DNA of 64,000 nt. It comes from Acidobacteriota bacterium. GTDB lineage: Bacteria > Acidobacteriota > Terriglobia > Acidiferrales > UBA7541. Below, piece by piece: positions 45,586-56,056 of the stretch (the stretch's first letter is position 1; each line of letters opens with the position of its first letter). The position numbers and the translations under genes were made by a program. The stretch covers positions 48,841 to 112,840 of the forward strand of contig QHYK01000064.1 of the NCBI GenBank assembly GCA_003224085.1, written 5' to 3'. The notes beneath the pieces are model-generated. The model did not search any database. It was given only the letters and a program-made list of their open reading frames with translations, and was not told where the DNA came from.

Positions 45586-46761
45586 TCACACTTTTTGGGC
45601 TTGGCGGCGCAGGAACGTTGGGACGTCCAAGTCGTCTTCCGGAACTTCCGGGCTGATGTCGCGAACATTTTGCTGGACCTGATGCACCACGTTTGGGGGC
45701 GGCATCGGGGGCTCCAGCATTTCGCGTCCCGCTTTCCAGGTTTTTGGCAGGAACGATTGCTTCGGCAGGGCGTTCTTCTTGTTGGCTTCCTTGAAGCCCG
45801 CGGCAATCACGGTGATCTTGACGGAGTCTTTCATCGTGTCGTCCTGCACGGCGCCGAAAATGATGTTGGCGTTTTCGTGCGCGGCTTTCTGGATGACGCT
45901 CGAGGCTTCGTGAACTTCGTGCAGCGAGAGGCTGGAGCTGCCGGAAATATTGATGAGGATGCCTTGCGCGCCCTGAATGGAATTGTCTTCGAGGAGCGGG
46001 CTGGCGATAGCGCGGTTGGCGGCGTCAACGGCGCGATTCGAGCCCGTACCCACGGCCGTGCCCATGACCGCGTAACCCTGGCCGTGCATAATGGCTTTCA
46101 CGTCGGCGAAATCGCGATTGATGATGCCGGGCACGGTGATGATGTCGGAGATGCCCTGCACGGCCTGGCGAAGAATGTCGTCGGCGATGCGAAAGGCGTC
46201 GAAGAAGCTGGTGCCGCGCTCGACGGTGTCCATCAACCGCTCGTTGGGAATCACGATGACGGTGTCCACGGCGCCGATTAATTCCTGGAGCGCCTGCTCG
46301 GCCTGCATCATGCGGCGGTTGCCTTCAAAGAGGAAAGGTTTCGTGACCACGGCCACGCTCAGCGCGCCAAGCTCGCTGGCGAGCGAAGCGACCACGGGCG
46401 CGGCGCCGCTGCCGGTGCCGCCGCCCAGGCCGGACGTGATGAAAATCATGTCCGCGCCTTCGAGCGCTTCGATGATTTTGTCCGTGTCTTCGAGCGCGGC
46501 CTTACGGCCAACCTCAGGATTGGCGCCCGCGCCGAGTCCCTTGGTGAGCTTGCCGCCGAGCTGCAGTTTGACCGGCGCCTGCGAAAGCTTGAGAGCCTGC
46601 AAATCGGTGTTCGCCGCGATGAATTCGACGCCTTCCAGTTTGGCGCGAATCATGCGGTTGACCGCGTTGCACCCGCCCCCGCCCACGCCGATGACTTTGA
46701 TCTTCGCCGGCTGCAGCTCTTCGCTGAAGCTCATGCGAATTCCCGCGTCTCTTCCCGTCAT
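45586..46761 (-). CDS. ftsZ: cell division GTPase FtsZ
   Basis: 391 residues from ATG 46761, ten bases after GGAGG (ATG 46734 is the alternative). Tubulin-like GTPase that forms the Z ring. [18 protein letters not shown] opens the nucleotide domain; the tubulin signature is [26 protein letters not shown] is the T7-type loop. A variable linker follows from about 330, and the C-terminal peptide [12 protein letters not shown] binds FtsA. Last gene of the dcw cluster, directly after ftsA with a 45-base gap between the chosen start and the ftsA stop. Confidence 0.98.
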   Translation of the reverse strand: MTGRDAGIRMSFSEELQPAKIKVIGVGGGGCNAVNRMIRAKLEGVEFIAANTDLQALKLSQAPVKLQLGGKLTKGLGAGANPEVGRKAALEDTDKIIEALEGADMIFITSGLGGGTGSGAAPVVASLASELGALSVAVVTKPFLFEGNRRMMQAEQALQELIGAVDTVIVIPNERLMDTVERGTSFFDAFRIADDILRQAVQGISDIITVPGIINRDFADVKAIMHGQGYAVMGTAVGTGSNRAVDAANRAIASPLLEDNSIQGAQGILINISGSSSLSLHEVHEASSVIQKAAHENANIIFGAVQDDTMKDSVKITVIAAGFKEANKKNALPKQSFLPKTWKAGREMLEPPMPPPNVVHQVQQNVRDISPEVPEDDLDVPTFLRRQAQKV

Positions 46762-46805
46762 ATTTTGTCGACCTCCCCCAAATTCGCCGTGCCCCGCGGG
46801 CTCGG

Positions 46806-48020
46806 TCACGAAGCTCCGGCAAACATGGCCTTCAATTTTGATACCAGGGTCCCTGAGCGATGCGGACCGGCCCGGCGCGCCTTCGCGCCGGACAGCACCA
46901 GTCCCACAACTGTGGCGTACTCCGGTTGCGCTACCTGTTCCGGGAGGTCCGCCAAACCTTTGGGCTCCGCGGTGCGCACCGGCAAATGGAACGATTGCTC
47001 AATGACTTCATCGAGGCCGCGCAGGCGCGCGCCGCCTCCGGCGAGAACGAACCCGGCGGGAATCTGGCCGTCGAGCCCGGCGCGCTGGAGGTCGTCGCGC
47101 GTCAGGCAAAGCAGTTCCATGGCGCGCGGTTCGATAATGTCGGTGAGCATGTGCGGAAAAATCTGGCGAGGCGGGCGGTGGCCGACGCTGGCAATTTCAA
47201 TCGCGGCGTTGTCCCGAATGAAAGTGGAGGCAGCCCAGCCGTGGTGGCGCTTGATGCGCTCGGCTTCGGGAATGGGCGTGCGCAAGCCCACCGCAAGATC
47301 GTTGGTGAAATGGTCACCGCCAATCGGAACGACGCCGATGTGGCGAACCACGCCGCCGCCGTAAGAAATGATTTCTGTCGTGCCGCCACCGATGTCGAGC
47401 AGGCAGCAACCGAGGTCCCGCTCGTCCTGCGTGAGACAAGCTTCTGCGGACGCGAGAGGTTCGAGGACCGTGTCGCTGATGAGAATGCCGGCTTTGTTGG
47501 CCGCGGTGACGAGATTTTGTGACGCCGCAACCGAGGAAGTAACGACGTAAACGTTGGCGACGAGCCGCTGGCCCACCATCCCGATGGGATCGCGGATGTT
47601 GTCCTGCATATCCACGATGAATTCGTGAGGTAGGACGTGGAGGACTTCGCGGTCTTCGGGAAGAGAAATGTTGCGCGCGGCATCCACGGCGCGGCGCACG
47701 TCTTCCCTTTCAATGTCGCGCGGTCTCGGACCGAGCGTGATCCCGCCGCGGCTGTTTACACCGCGAACGTGATTTCCGGCGACGCCGATGAGCGCTTCTT
47801 CCACCGGCACGTTAGCGACGCCTTCGGCTTCTTCGACGGCGCGGCGAATCGAACTCACGGTGGAATCGAGATTGACGATCAGGCCCTTGCGCAAGCCTTT
47901 GGATTCGGCTGCGCCAAGCGCCAGAAACTTTACGAATTCGCCTTCGATTTCGGCGATGAGGATGGAAGTTTTTGTGCTGCCAATGTCGAGCCCCACCAGG
48001 TATTTGTCTTTCTTCGCCAA
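46806..48020 (-). CDS. ftsA: cell division protein FtsA
   Basis: 404 residues, actin-like ATPase that anchors FtsZ to the membrane. [20 protein letters not shown] is the phosphate-1 loop, the 1C domain lies at about 85-165, [20 protein letters not shown] is phosphate 2, and [17 protein letters not shown] the adenosine motif. The C-terminal amphipathic helix is present ([12 protein letters not shown]). Located between ftsQ (22 bases upstream) and ftsZ, the standard order. Confidence 0.97.
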   Translation of the reverse strand: MAKKDKYLVGLDIGSTKTSILIAEIEGEFVKFLALGAAESKGLRKGLIVNLDSTVSSIRRAVEEAEGVANVPVEEALIGVAGNHVRGVNSRGGITLGPRPRDIEREDVRRAVDAARNISLPEDREVLHVLPHEFIVDMQDNIRDPIGMVGQRLVANVYVVTSSVAASQNLVTAANKAGILISDTVLEPLASAEACLTQDERDLGCCLLDIGGGTTEIISYGGGVVRHIGVVPIGGDHFTNDLAVGLRTPIPEAERIKRHHGWAASTFIRDNAAIEIASVGHRPPRQIFPHMLTDIIEPRAMELLCLTRDDLQRAGLDGQIPAGFVLAGGGARLRGLDEVIEQSFHLPVRTAEPKGLADLPEQVAQPEYATVVGLVLSGAKARRAGPHRSGTLVSKLKAMFAGAS

Positions 48021-48042
48021 ACCGCCGCTCCTGGACCGAGAA

Positions 48043-48981
48043 CTATTTTGCTCTCGCGGCCACCGTACCCACGCTGGTGTCCGAGTTCACAACCACTTGC
48101 CGCGCGTATTGCAAATCGATCGACTGCACATGCCCGGTATGGGCTTGCCACTGCGCAAAATTGTCGACGAGCATTTTGAATTTGCCGGAAAAATCGCTTG
48201 CGCCGAAATGCACGGTCACGGCTTGCGGATCGGTTGGGCTGGCCAATCCGCTCATGACCACGCGCAAATCTTTGGGAACCGACAGGTCGACTTCGCTGAC
48301 ATTTTGCGACGAGCCGCCGCGCGCCAACTCGATAGCCTTCATGAATTCCTGATAGAGCTGCATGCGCTTTTCGCGCTGCTCGCGCGGCAAGTCTTCCGAA
48401 ACGCCGGTGACAACAGGAAATTGGAAGTCGGCATCTTGCGGACGATCGAGAATCACGCCATGGGGATCGACGAGCGTCACTTCATTGCCATTGCGCGCAA
48501 ACGCGACGGGAGTGCGTTCGGTGAGCTCGATGCGAATGCGATTGGGGAGAATGCGCTGCACGGTCGCGGACTCGATCCAGGGAATTTGCTCGAGCTGGCT
48601 CCGGCGGGCATCGAGCGGAATCGTCAGGAGGCTGCGATTGCGGTCCTGCACAAATTGCTTTAGAACGGCTTCGCGGGTGACCACGTGATTGCCGGTCAGT
48701 TCGATCTGCTCGGGCTTGAGCAACAACATTGAGGGCGAATAGAGAACAAACCTTGTCCCGTAATACGCACCAAAGGTGACCACCGCCCCCGTGACAGTGA
48801 AAAGGAGAACGCGGCGGTAGAACGTCCAGCCGCGACCGCCCAGCTTTTTGCGACGAATCTCGACGGGCTTTTGGCGACGCAAGTAGCGCGGCTCATCGTC
48901 GGCAGTCAATTCGGACCGGTAGCGGTCGCCGGCTTCCGCCGCCGCAGTGGCGTTCCGTTGCATGGGCTTCAGGCGTTCCAA
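48043..48981 (-). CDS. ftsQ: cell division protein FtsQ
   Basis: 312 residues. A basic cytoplasmic N-terminus (RRQKPVEIRRKKLGG), one TM helix (about 57-80), a POTRA domain (IELTGNHVVTREAVLKQFV) and the FtsQ β-domain (PWIESATVQRILPNRIRIEL, TPVAFARNGNEVTLVDPHGVIL). It bridges FtsA/FtsZ-side and FtsB/L/W/I parts of the divisome. The TTG at 48981 is taken as start because GAGGTGG lies just before it; ATG 48963 is the alternative. The 5' end overlaps the murB stop by 13 bases. Confidence 0.93.
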   Translation of the reverse strand: MERLKPMQRNATAAAEAGDRYRSELTADDEPRYLRRQKPVEIRRKKLGGRGWTFYRRVLLFTVTGAVVTFGAYYGTRFVLYSPSMLLLKPEQIELTGNHVVTREAVLKQFVQDRNRSLLTIPLDARRSQLEQIPWIESATVQRILPNRIRIELTERTPVAFARNGNEVTLVDPHGVILDRPQDADFQFPVVTGVSEDLPREQREKRMQLYQEFMKAIELARGGSSQNVSEVDLSVPKDLRVVMSGLASPTDPQAVTVHFGASDFSGKFKMLVDNFAQWQAHTGHVQSIDLQYARQVVVNSDTSVGTVAARAK

Positions 48982-49877
48982 ACCACCACCTCGTTTTCGA
49001 GGGCCACACCGTAAGCTTTCTGGACGCGCTCGCGCACATCGGCGATCAGCGCCAGCATGTCCTTGGCGGAGGCGTGACTGGTATTCACAAAAAAATTGGC
49101 GTGGCGATCGCTGACGCGCGCATCGCCGACGGAAAGACCTTTGAGTCCGAGCTCGTCAATCATGCGGCCCGCGGAGGCACCGGGAGGATTCTTGAAGATA
49201 CACCCGGCGCTTTTTTGGCCCAGCGGCTGACTGGAGCGCCGTTTTTCGTTGCAGATGCGAATGCCTTTTAGAATTTCGTTGTACGGTTTGGAGGGTAGTT
49301 CCAAAATCACTGCGAGCATCATATCATCAGTCGCAAAAGAAGTGTGGCGATATTGGAAAGAAATTTGGTGCCCCCGGAGGGTTTCGATTTTCCGGGTGGC
49401 GGCACGGTAAAGCTTCACTTCGCGGACATAGGTGCCGATTTGCATGCCGTAGGCGCCGGCGTTCATTCGAAGCGCCCCCCCAACGCTGCCGGGAACTCCA
49501 ATCAAACCTTCCATGCCGCCCAGATCATGCTTGGCGCAGAAGCTGACGGTGCGGCCAAGGTCGGTTGCGGCGTCCACGCGGGCGAGATGGCCTTCCAGAA
49601 CGATGTCAGGATCGGACGGGACGAGTTGCAAGACGACCCAAGGCAACTCGCCGTCATCCACGAGCAGGTTCGAGCCGCCGCCCAGGAACCTATGCGGAAT
49701 GTGATGGTCGTCGAGGAGTTGCAGCAAGTCTGGAATACTTTCGTGCTTCGCGATGCGGAGGAGGTCGGTTGTTCCGCCGATGCCGAGCGAAGTCGATTCC
49801 GACAACTTTGCCGCGGGCTTGAGCTCGACGCCGAGTTCGGCCAAGCTTTTCAGCAACTTGGGGTCGCTAACGCGCAT
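48969..49877 (-). CDS. murB: UDP-N-acetylenolpyruvoylglucosamine reductase
   Basis: 302 residues from ATG 49877, overlapping murC by 11 bases. FAD-binding domain: [49 protein letters not shown]. The substrate domain has [24 protein letters not shown], so Cys stands where the E. coli enzyme has its proton-donor Ser229; Cys at this place is, as I recall, seen in other short (type II) MurB proteins. The E. coli-type Tyr loop is absent. Reduces UDP-GlcNAc-enolpyruvate (the MurA product) to UDP-MurNAc. Confidence 0.95.
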   Translation of the reverse strand: MRVSDPKLLKSLAELGVELKPAAKLSESTSLGIGGTTDLLRIAKHESIPDLLQLLDDHHIPHRFLGGGSNLLVDDGELPWVVLQLVPSDPDIVLEGHLARVDAATDLGRTVSFCAKHDLGGMEGLIGVPGSVGGALRMNAGAYGMQIGTYVREVKLYRAATRKIETLRGHQISFQYRHTSFATDDMMLAVILELPSKPYNEILKGIRICNEKRRSSQPLGQKSAGCIFKNPPGASAGRMIDELGLKGLSVGDARVSDRHANFFVNTSHASAKDMLALIADVRERVQKAYGVALENEVVVWNA

Positions 49878-51273
49878 GCTGTGCCCGATGCTCCGCTGAG
49901 AGAAGGCTGACGAAATCGTTGCTTGCGCGGCTGACGCTGCCGGCACCAATGGTCAGAATCGCATCGCCCGGTCGCGCTTGGTTGAGCAAAACCTCGATGC
50001 CTTCCTGAAGCGAACGAGCGTAGTGAACATTCTTGTGGCCGGCGCCCCGAATGGCGCTGGCAAGAGCTTCGCTGGTCACCCCGGGTATGGGCGACTCGCT
50101 GGCAGGATAGATATCGGTCAAGACTAAAACCTCCGCTTGATTGAACGCCCGGCAGAATTCGTCCCAAAGATCGTGCGTGCGCGTGAAGCGGTGCGGCTGA
50201 AAAAGCACCAGCAAACGGTTGAACTTGCAGCCGCGGGCAGCGTCGAGCGTTGCCCGGATTTCTACCGGGTGATGGCCGTAATCGTCGATGACGGTGACGT
50301 CGTTGACCACGCCCTTGATGTCGAAGCGGCGGCCGACACCGGCGAATTTTGCCAGGCCCTCGCGAATGAGATCGGACGCGACGTTGAGATACAGGCCTAC
50401 GGCAGCAGCGGCGGCGGCATTGCGCACGTTGTGCATCCCAGGTGGATGCGACAGGTGGAACAGGCCCAGGTCGTCGCCTTTGTTGGTGAGACGAAACTCG
50501 CTTTCTAAGCCATTCAGCTTTATGTCGCTGATGACCAGGTCGGCCTGGCTCGAAGTTCCGTAAGCAATGATGGGGCGCTTCACGTTAGGGATGATGGCTT
50601 GAACATTCGGCTCGTCGACGCAAAGAATCGCCGCGCCATAGAACGGGACGCGATTCACGAACTGAATGAAGGCGTCCTGAATGTCTTCGAGCGAAGTATA
50701 CTGGTCGAGATGTTCGCGGTCGATGGTGGTGACGACGGCGACTACCGGAGCGAGCATTAAGAAGCTGCGGTCGCTTTCGTCCGCCTCAACAACAAAGTAC
50801 TCCCCTTTTCCCAAACGAGCAGTGGTTCCGGCTTGATTGACACGGCCGCCAACGACAAATGTCGGATCGAGATGCGCGGCGGCCAGCACCGAAGCGACCA
50901 TCGAAGTCGTGGTGGTTTTGCCATGTGCACCAGCAACGGCGATGCCGTATTTCAAGCGCATCAATTCCGCGAGCATTTCCGCGCGCGGGATGACGGGAAT
51001 CTTGCTATGGTGCGCTTCGATGACTTCCGGATTGTCCGGCTTCACGGCGGATGATGTCACGACGACATGCGCGCCATCAGCGTTCGAAGCCTTGTGGCCC
51101 TCGTAAACGGTCGCGCCCAATTTCTGCAGGCGTTCGGTGATATTCGAAAGCTTTACGTCCGAGCCGGAAACCGAGTATCCCAGCGTGAGAAGAACTTCGG
51201 CAATGCCGCTCATGCCGATGCCGCCGATGCCGACGAGATGAATGCGTTGAAAATTGCGAAAGGAGACCATCAT
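49867..51273 (-). CDS. murC: UDP-N-acetylmuramate-L-alanine ligase
   Basis: 468 residues, first of the Mur ligases to act. [18 protein letters not shown] binds the UDP part, [16 protein letters not shown] is the ATP P-loop, [13 protein letters not shown] supplies magnesium ligands, and DREHLDQY and [10 protein letters not shown] are the central and C-domain motifs. Adds L-Ala to UDP-MurNAc. GAGGGGG lies five bases before the ATG, and murG ends 10 bases upstream. Confidence 0.98.
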   Translation of the reverse strand: MMVSFRNFQRIHLVGIGGIGMSGIAEVLLTLGYSVSGSDVKLSNITERLQKLGATVYEGHKASNADGAHVVVTSSAVKPDNPEVIEAHHSKIPVIPRAEMLAELMRLKYGIAVAGAHGKTTTTSMVASVLAAAHLDPTFVVGGRVNQAGTTARLGKGEYFVVEADESDRSFLMLAPVVAVVTTIDREHLDQYTSLEDIQDAFIQFVNRVPFYGAAILCVDEPNVQAIIPNVKRPIIAYGTSSQADLVISDIKLNGLESEFRLTNKGDDLGLFHLSHPPGMHNVRNAAAAAAVGLYLNVASDLIREGLAKFAGVGRRFDIKGVVNDVTVIDDYGHHPVEIRATLDAARGCKFNRLLVLFQPHRFTRTHDLWDEFCRAFNQAEVLVLTDIYPASESPIPGVTSEALASAIRGAGHKNVHYARSLQEGIEVLLNQARPGDAILTIGAGSVSRASNDFVSLLSAEHRAQHAR

Positions 51274-51283
51274 GGTTTCCCCC

Positions 51284-52366
51284 TCACCGTTTTGCTTGCA
51301 CGTTTGCGACCTCTTCGATCAAGTTGACGATTTCGCGTGTGGCATGAGGGCGGGCCAAGGCACGCGCGTTCGAAGAAAGCTTTTCGATTTCGTTGGGGCG
51401 GTCAAGCAGCGAAAAAATCTCGCCGGTTAATTTTTCGGCAGTAAGCTCAGGCTCGGTAATGAGTCGCCCGGCGCACGCGCGCACCATTTCCTGCGCGTTG
51501 CGCAATTGATGGCTGTCGGTCGCTCTTCCGAAAGGAATGAAGATGGCGGCGCGGCCTGCAGCAGCAACTTCCGCGGCGGTGATGGCCCCCGCGCGGCAGA
51601 CGACAAGGTCGGCCCAGCCAAAACGCTCGGGCATGTTGGTAAGGAAAGGAGCGACTTCGGCAAGGATTTCGCGCCGCGCATAGGCGGTCCGGACGGCGTC
51701 ATAGTCGCGTTCGCCAGTTTGATGGACGATGCTGAGCTCTTTTTTTCGCGCAGCGAGGCGGTCCATGGAATCCACAAATGCGCGGTTGATGGGCAACGCA
51801 CCCTGACTCCCTCCGGTGATGAGCAGGCGCAAAGGATTTCCCGGCTTACGCGGGGGGATGGAAAAGAATTCGGAACGTACGGGGCAGCCGGTAACGACGG
51901 CTTTTTTTCCCCAAGCCTGCGCAGAAATTTCATAGCCAGTGGCAATGCGCTTGGAAAGGCGTGCCAGGAGTTTGTTGGTGAGGCCAGGCTCGGCGTTCGG
52001 CTCAAAAATGATGTTGGGCACACCTCCCAGCCACGTCGCCAGCATCATGGGCCCCGCTGCGTAGCCGCCAACGCCAAACGCGGCGACTGGCTTGTGCTTG
52101 CGCAGCACGCGGCGCGCGTCAAACATGGCCGGAACGAGCATGGTCAAATTTTTGCACAGCGTTGTCCCGCCTTTGCCTTTTAGGCCTGCGACGCGCAGCG
52201 TCTCGAGCGGCAAGCCCGCCTGCGGCACCAGCTTCATCTCAATTCCGCGCTCGGTTCCTACCAACACGACTTCTCTCTGTTTTCCTCGGGCGAGCCATTC
52301 GCGGGCAACGGCCAGCGCCGGAAAAACGTGCCCGCCTGTGCCGCCGCCTGCGATGACCAGTTTCAC
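51284..52366 (-). CDS. murG: UDP-GlcNAc:lipid I N-acetylglucosaminyltransferase
   Basis: 360 residues, GT28 fold, peripheral at the inner face of the membrane; makes lipid [22 protein letters not shown] is the first G loop, [20 protein letters not shown] the second, [14 protein letters not shown] the third, and [20 protein letters not shown] the UDP-GlcNAc-binding end. Begins with GTG at 52366 with GAGGAG a little upstream. Lies between ftsW and murC. Confidence 0.97.
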   Translation of the reverse strand: MKLVIAGGGTGGHVFPALAVAREWLARGKQREVVLVGTERGIEMKLVPQAGLPLETLRVAGLKGKGGTTLCKNLTMLVPAMFDARRVLRKHKPVAAFGVGGYAAGPMMLATWLGGVPNIIFEPNAEPGLTNKLLARLSKRIATGYEISAQAWGKKAVVTGCPVRSEFFSIPPRKPGNPLRLLITGGSQGALPINRAFVDSMDRLAARKKELSIVHQTGERDYDAVRTAYARREILAEVAPFLTNMPERFGWADLVVCRAGAITAAEVAAAGRAAIFIPFGRATDSHQLRNAQEMVRACAGRLITEPELTAEKLTGEIFSLLDRPNEIEKLSSNARALARPHATREIVNLIEEVANVQAKR

Positions 52367-52382
52367 GTGACGCGCCCGCTCC

Positions 52383-53501
52383 TCAAGCTTCTACGGCCTG
52401 CTGCGAGATATTCAGCAGCACGCCGGTGCCCAGCAGCATCACCAACAAACTCGATCCGCCATAACTGATGAATGGCAGCGGAATCCCTTTCGTCGGTACC
52501 ATTCCCAAAACCACAGCAAAATTGATCAACGCCTGCCACAAAACCATGGTCGTAATTCCGAGAGCCAGCAAGCGGCCGAACGCGTCCGGGGCGGCCAAGG
52601 CTGCGCGGATGCCGCGTCGCCCGTAAACGACAAACAGCGCGATGACCAGCACCGCGCCGACGAAGCCGAGTTCCTCGCAAATCACCGCATAGATGAAATC
52701 GGTGTGCGCCTCAGGCAGGTAGAAAAGCTTCTGCTTGCTCTCCATCAATCCGACACCGGTGAATCCGCCCGAGCCCACGGCAATCAGCGATTGCCGCAAT
52801 TGAAAGCCTGCGCCTTGCGGGTCTGAGCCGGGATCCCAGAAGGAGAGAAAGCGCGCCATGCGATACGGAGCCAGGGTGATGAGGAGGTAGAGAGCGGGCA
52901 GAGCGGCGGCAACGCCCGTGGCAATCCATTTCCAGGAAAGTCCGGCGACAAAGAGAATTGTGGTTGCAAACAACAGGATGTCCACCGATGTGCCGAGATC
53001 GGGCTGCGCAAGAATCAACGCGGCACAGGCAAGGATTGGCGCGAAGGTTGGAAGAATCGTGCGCAGGAAATCCTTTTTGCAAAACTCCATGGCATCGTTG
53101 CCGCGCCGCTTCTGGTCCAGAAACCACGCGAGATAGAGAATGACGGCAAGCTTCGCGAGCTCGGAAGGTTGAATTCCCAGTGGGCCAAACCGAATCCACC
53201 GATGCGTGGCGTGAGAGCGGTCAAGGAGGAACGCACAGACTAGCATCAGCCCGACGGCGCAAAGCACGGGATAAACGACAGCGGGCTGACGCAGCTTGTG
53301 ATAGTCCGTGCGCATCAGGACAAACATTCCGAGGAGGCCGATGAGAAGCCACGCCGACTGCCGCGCCAAAAAGATGTACGAGTGCCCGTACAACTGTTCC
53401 GCCGTCACCGCGGAGGCGCTCAAGATCATCACCGCGCCGAACAAGCACAGCGCGAGCGTCACACCAAAAAGCCAGCGGTCACTGTCCGGGCGTCTTGGCA
53501 C
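52383..53501 (-). CDS. ftsW: SEDS-family peptidoglycan polymerase FtsW
   Basis: 372 residues with ten TM helices. SEDS markers: FVLMRTDYHKLRQPAVVYP, LGIQPSELAKLAVILYLAWFL, LAQPDLGTSVDILLFATTIL with the conserved Asp, and the C-terminal GIPLPFISYGGSSLLVML. Polymerises lipid II at the septum together with the FtsI transpeptidase encoded upstream. GTG start at 53501, six bases after the murD stop. Confidence 0.97.
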   Translation of the reverse strand: MPRRPDSDRWLFGVTLALCLFGAVMILSASAVTAEQLYGHSYIFLARQSAWLLIGLLGMFVLMRTDYHKLRQPAVVYPVLCAVGLMLVCAFLLDRSHATHRWIRFGPLGIQPSELAKLAVILYLAWFLDQKRRGNDAMEFCKKDFLRTILPTFAPILACAALILAQPDLGTSVDILLFATTILFVAGLSWKWIATGVAAALPALYLLITLAPYRMARFLSFWDPGSDPQGAGFQLRQSLIAVGSGGFTGVGLMESKQKLFYLPEAHTDFIYAVICEELGFVGAVLVIALFVVYGRRGIRAALAAPDAFGRLLALGITTMVLWQALINFAVVLGMVPTKGIPLPFISYGGSSLLVMLLGTGVLLNISQQAVEA

Positions 53502-53507
53502 GTTGGT

Positions 53508-54899
53508 TCACCGCCCTCCAGAAGTGGTGCTCGTGGCCTGGCGCTCGAGCTGATGCACAAGTTCTTTGAAGACGCGGCCGCGATGCTCGTAGTTATGGAA
53601 CTGATCGAAGCTGGCACAAGCCGGCGCCAGAAGAACAACATCACCTGCGCGCGCGGCGTGCGCAGCTGTTTCGACAGCGCGCTCGAGAGTTCCGGCTTGC
53701 TCGATGGCGACACTACCGGCAATCTGCATCTCGATTTTGCCGGCGGCCGCGCCAATCAAAAGGGCAAGAATGGCTTTTTCGCGCAGCGGCGCTTGCAGCA
53801 CGGTGTAGTCGCTGCTTTTGTCCTTGCCGCCCAAAATAATCAGGATGCGTCCGGGAAAAGCTTCGAGCGCCTTCTGCGTGGCGTCCACGTTGGTGGCTTT
53901 CGAATCGTTGTAATAACGCACCCCGCCAATTTCAGCGACGAACTCGAGGCGATGCTCGACTCCAGCAAAAGAGCGCACGCCCTTGGCGATGGCCGCCGGC
54001 CGCGCGCCAGCAAGGGACGTTGCGGCTACGGCTGCCAGAACGTTTTCGACGTTGTGCGCGCCGGCCAGGGGAATATCGCTGAGTTTGAGGATCGCTTCCT
54101 CCACACCTTCGTGGCGAAACAGAATGTCGCTTTCCTTCGTGAAAGCGCCCTGGGCCACACGCTGCTTCCGGCTGAACCAATACACTTGCGGCTTTGCGGG
54201 GGCATAGGGCGTTGTGCCCGGGTCATCCGCATTCAACACCGCGCTGTCCGTTTCCGTCTGGTTCTCGAAAATTCGCGCCTTGGCGGCACCGTAACTTTGG
54301 AGTGTGTGATGGCGGTCCAGATGATCGGGCGTGAGATTCAGGAACACGCTGATGTTTGGCTGGAACTTTTCGATAAGCTCCAATTGAAAGCTGCTGAGTT
54401 CCGCAACAGTGACGGTGTTTTCATTGGTCTTTTCGACGCAGGAAATCAGGGGCGTGCCGATGTTGCCCGCCAAAATCGTGGGGAAACCAGAGTTTTTCAG
54501 AATGTGCTCGATCAACGAAGTCGTTGTCGTTTTTCCATTCGAACCGGTAATCCCGATGAGCCGCCCTTTCAAAAAGCGGTCCGCCAGCTCGATCTCGCTC
54601 CACACTGTGACGCCTTTTGCGCGAGCGAATTGCAGCAGGGGTGAGTCGGCAGGAACACCGGGGCTCGGAATAATTAGATCCGCACCCAGGATCATCTCCT
54701 CGCGGTGGCCGCCGAGTTCCAAGCCAACTCCCGCTCTTCGCAGCGGAGCGATCGTGTCGCCAAGGTCCTTCTCGGTGCGCGTATCCGTTGCGGTCACACG
54801 CGCACCTCGCGCGGCGCAAAACAATGCCGTGGCGACTCCCGTTCTCGCCAGCCCGATGACCAGCACGCGTTTGTTCCGAAGCTCAATGGACGCGGACAT
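53508..54899 (-). CDS. murD: UDP-N-acetylmuramoyl-L-alanine-D-glutamate ligase
   Basis: 463 residues. RVLVIGLARTGVATALFCAA is the N-domain, IGITGSNGKTTTTSLIEHIL the P-loop, VTVAELSSFQLE and LTPDHLDRH the central motifs, and YYNDSKATNVDATQKAL the C-domain motif with RILIILGGKDK. Adds D-Glu to UDP-MurNAc-L-Ala. Lies between mraY (22 bases upstream) and ftsW. Confidence 0.98.
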   Translation of the reverse strand: MSASIELRNKRVLVIGLARTGVATALFCAARGARVTATDTRTEKDLGDTIAPLRRAGVGLELGGHREEMILGADLIIPSPGVPADSPLLQFARAKGVTVWSEIELADRFLKGRLIGITGSNGKTTTTSLIEHILKNSGFPTILAGNIGTPLISCVEKTNENTVTVAELSSFQLELIEKFQPNISVFLNLTPDHLDRHHTLQSYGAAKARIFENQTETDSAVLNADDPGTTPYAPAKPQVYWFSRKQRVAQGAFTKESDILFRHEGVEEAILKLSDIPLAGAHNVENVLAAVAATSLAGARPAAIAKGVRSFAGVEHRLEFVAEIGGVRYYNDSKATNVDATQKALEAFPGRILIILGGKDKSSDYTVLQAPLREKAILALLIGAAAGKIEMQIAGSVAIEQAGTLERAVETAAHAARAGDVVLLAPACASFDQFHNYEHRGRVFKELVHQLERQATSTTSGGR

Positions 54900-54921
54900 T
54901 TTCGTTTCGTTACCGAATCCC

Positions 54922-56055
54922 CTACCTCAATTTCAACGTCGTCAGCGCGAACAGCGCAAAAACCAGCGCCGCAATCCAGAAGCGCACGATCACCTTGGAT
55001 TCGCTCCAGCCCAGCAATTCGAAATGGTGATGAATCGGCGCCATGCGGAAGATGCGCCTTCCCCGCATCTTGAAGGACGCCACCTGCAAAATGACGGAGA
55101 GCGCTTCGACGACGAAAATCCCACCGACAAAAAACAGCAAAATCTCCTGCTTGATGATGACCGCGACGGTTCCCAGCGTTCCCCCCAAGGACAGCGAGCC
55201 CACATCGCCCATAAAAATTTCCGCGGGATGCGCGTTGTACCAAAGGAATCCCAGCGATGCGCCAACCAGGGCGCCACAAAAAACGGTGAGTTCGCCGACT
55301 TTCGGGATGTATTGGATTTCCAGATAAGTGGCCCAGCGAAAATTGCTGCTGACATAAGTAAGAACGGTGAGAGCCCCTGCCGCAATCACGGTGCAACCGA
55401 TGGCGAGCCCGTCGAGGCCGTCCGTGAGATTTACCGCGTTCGAGGAACCGACAATTACCAGGCACACGAAGATCAGAAACGGGACAAAAGCCAGCGGCCG
55501 CCAGTATGGAGTTGCCATCAGCGAATGAATCACGAGGTCCGGGTGAAACCGCTTCGCAAAAGGAATTACCAGCTGCGTGGAGTAGACGTTTCGCGTCAGC
55601 AGCACAAGCAGAGAGCCGCCGACGACCAGGCTCACCAAAACCTGAAAATAGATTTTTTTCCTGGCCGTGAGGCCCAGGTTCTGCTGCTTGGAGACTTTGG
55701 CGTAGTCGTCGATGAAACCGATGATGGCGAATCCGCTCAGTGCGAAAAGGGCAATCAGAATAAATGGATTCGTCAGATCAGCCCAAAGCAGAGACGGAAC
55801 CGCGGTGGAAAGCACGATGAGCACGCCGCCCATCGTTGGAGTGCCTGCCTTTTTCTGATGCGCCTGGGGGCCTTCTTCGCGGATGTACTGGCCGATCTGG
55901 AGTTCGCGCAAGCGGCGAATGAGCCACGGACCGAAGACCAGCGCGAGGAACATCGCGGTAAGGCTGGCGTAGACCGTTCGAACGGTGATGTAGCGAAACA
56001 CGTTCAGCGGGCTGAAATAGCGCCGCAGAACTTCGACGAGGAGGTAGTAAAGCAT
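54922..56055 (-). CDS. mraY: phospho-MurNAc-pentapeptide translocase MraY
   Basis: 377 residues with ten TM helices. PTMGGVLIVLS and DDYAKVSKQQNLGLTARKK (Asp pair), NAVNLTDGLDGLAIG and FFVGGIFVVEALSVILQV, then RIFRMAPIHHHFELLGWSE with the HHH motif, are the MraY signature. Transfers phospho-MurNAc-pentapeptide to undecaprenyl phosphate, giving lipid I. Its ATG follows the murF stop by one base. Confidence 0.98.
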   Translation of the reverse strand: MLYYLLVEVLRRYFSPLNVFRYITVRTVYASLTAMFLALVFGPWLIRRLRELQIGQYIREEGPQAHQKKAGTPTMGGVLIVLSTAVPSLLWADLTNPFILIALFALSGFAIIGFIDDYAKVSKQQNLGLTARKKIYFQVLVSLVVGGSLLVLLTRNVYSTQLVIPFAKRFHPDLVIHSLMATPYWRPLAFVPFLIFVCLVIVGSSNAVNLTDGLDGLAIGCTVIAAGALTVLTYVSSNFRWATYLEIQYIPKVGELTVFCGALVGASLGFLWYNAHPAEIFMGDVGSLSLGGTLGTVAVIIKQEILLFFVGGIFVVEALSVILQVASFKMRGRRIFRMAPIHHHFELLGWSESKVIVRFWIAALVFALFALTTLKLR

Positions 56056-56056
56056 G

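Noticed and set aside
53298..54644. A 448-codon plus-strand open frame
   Set aside because: Antisense to ftsW and murD; no recognisable protein.
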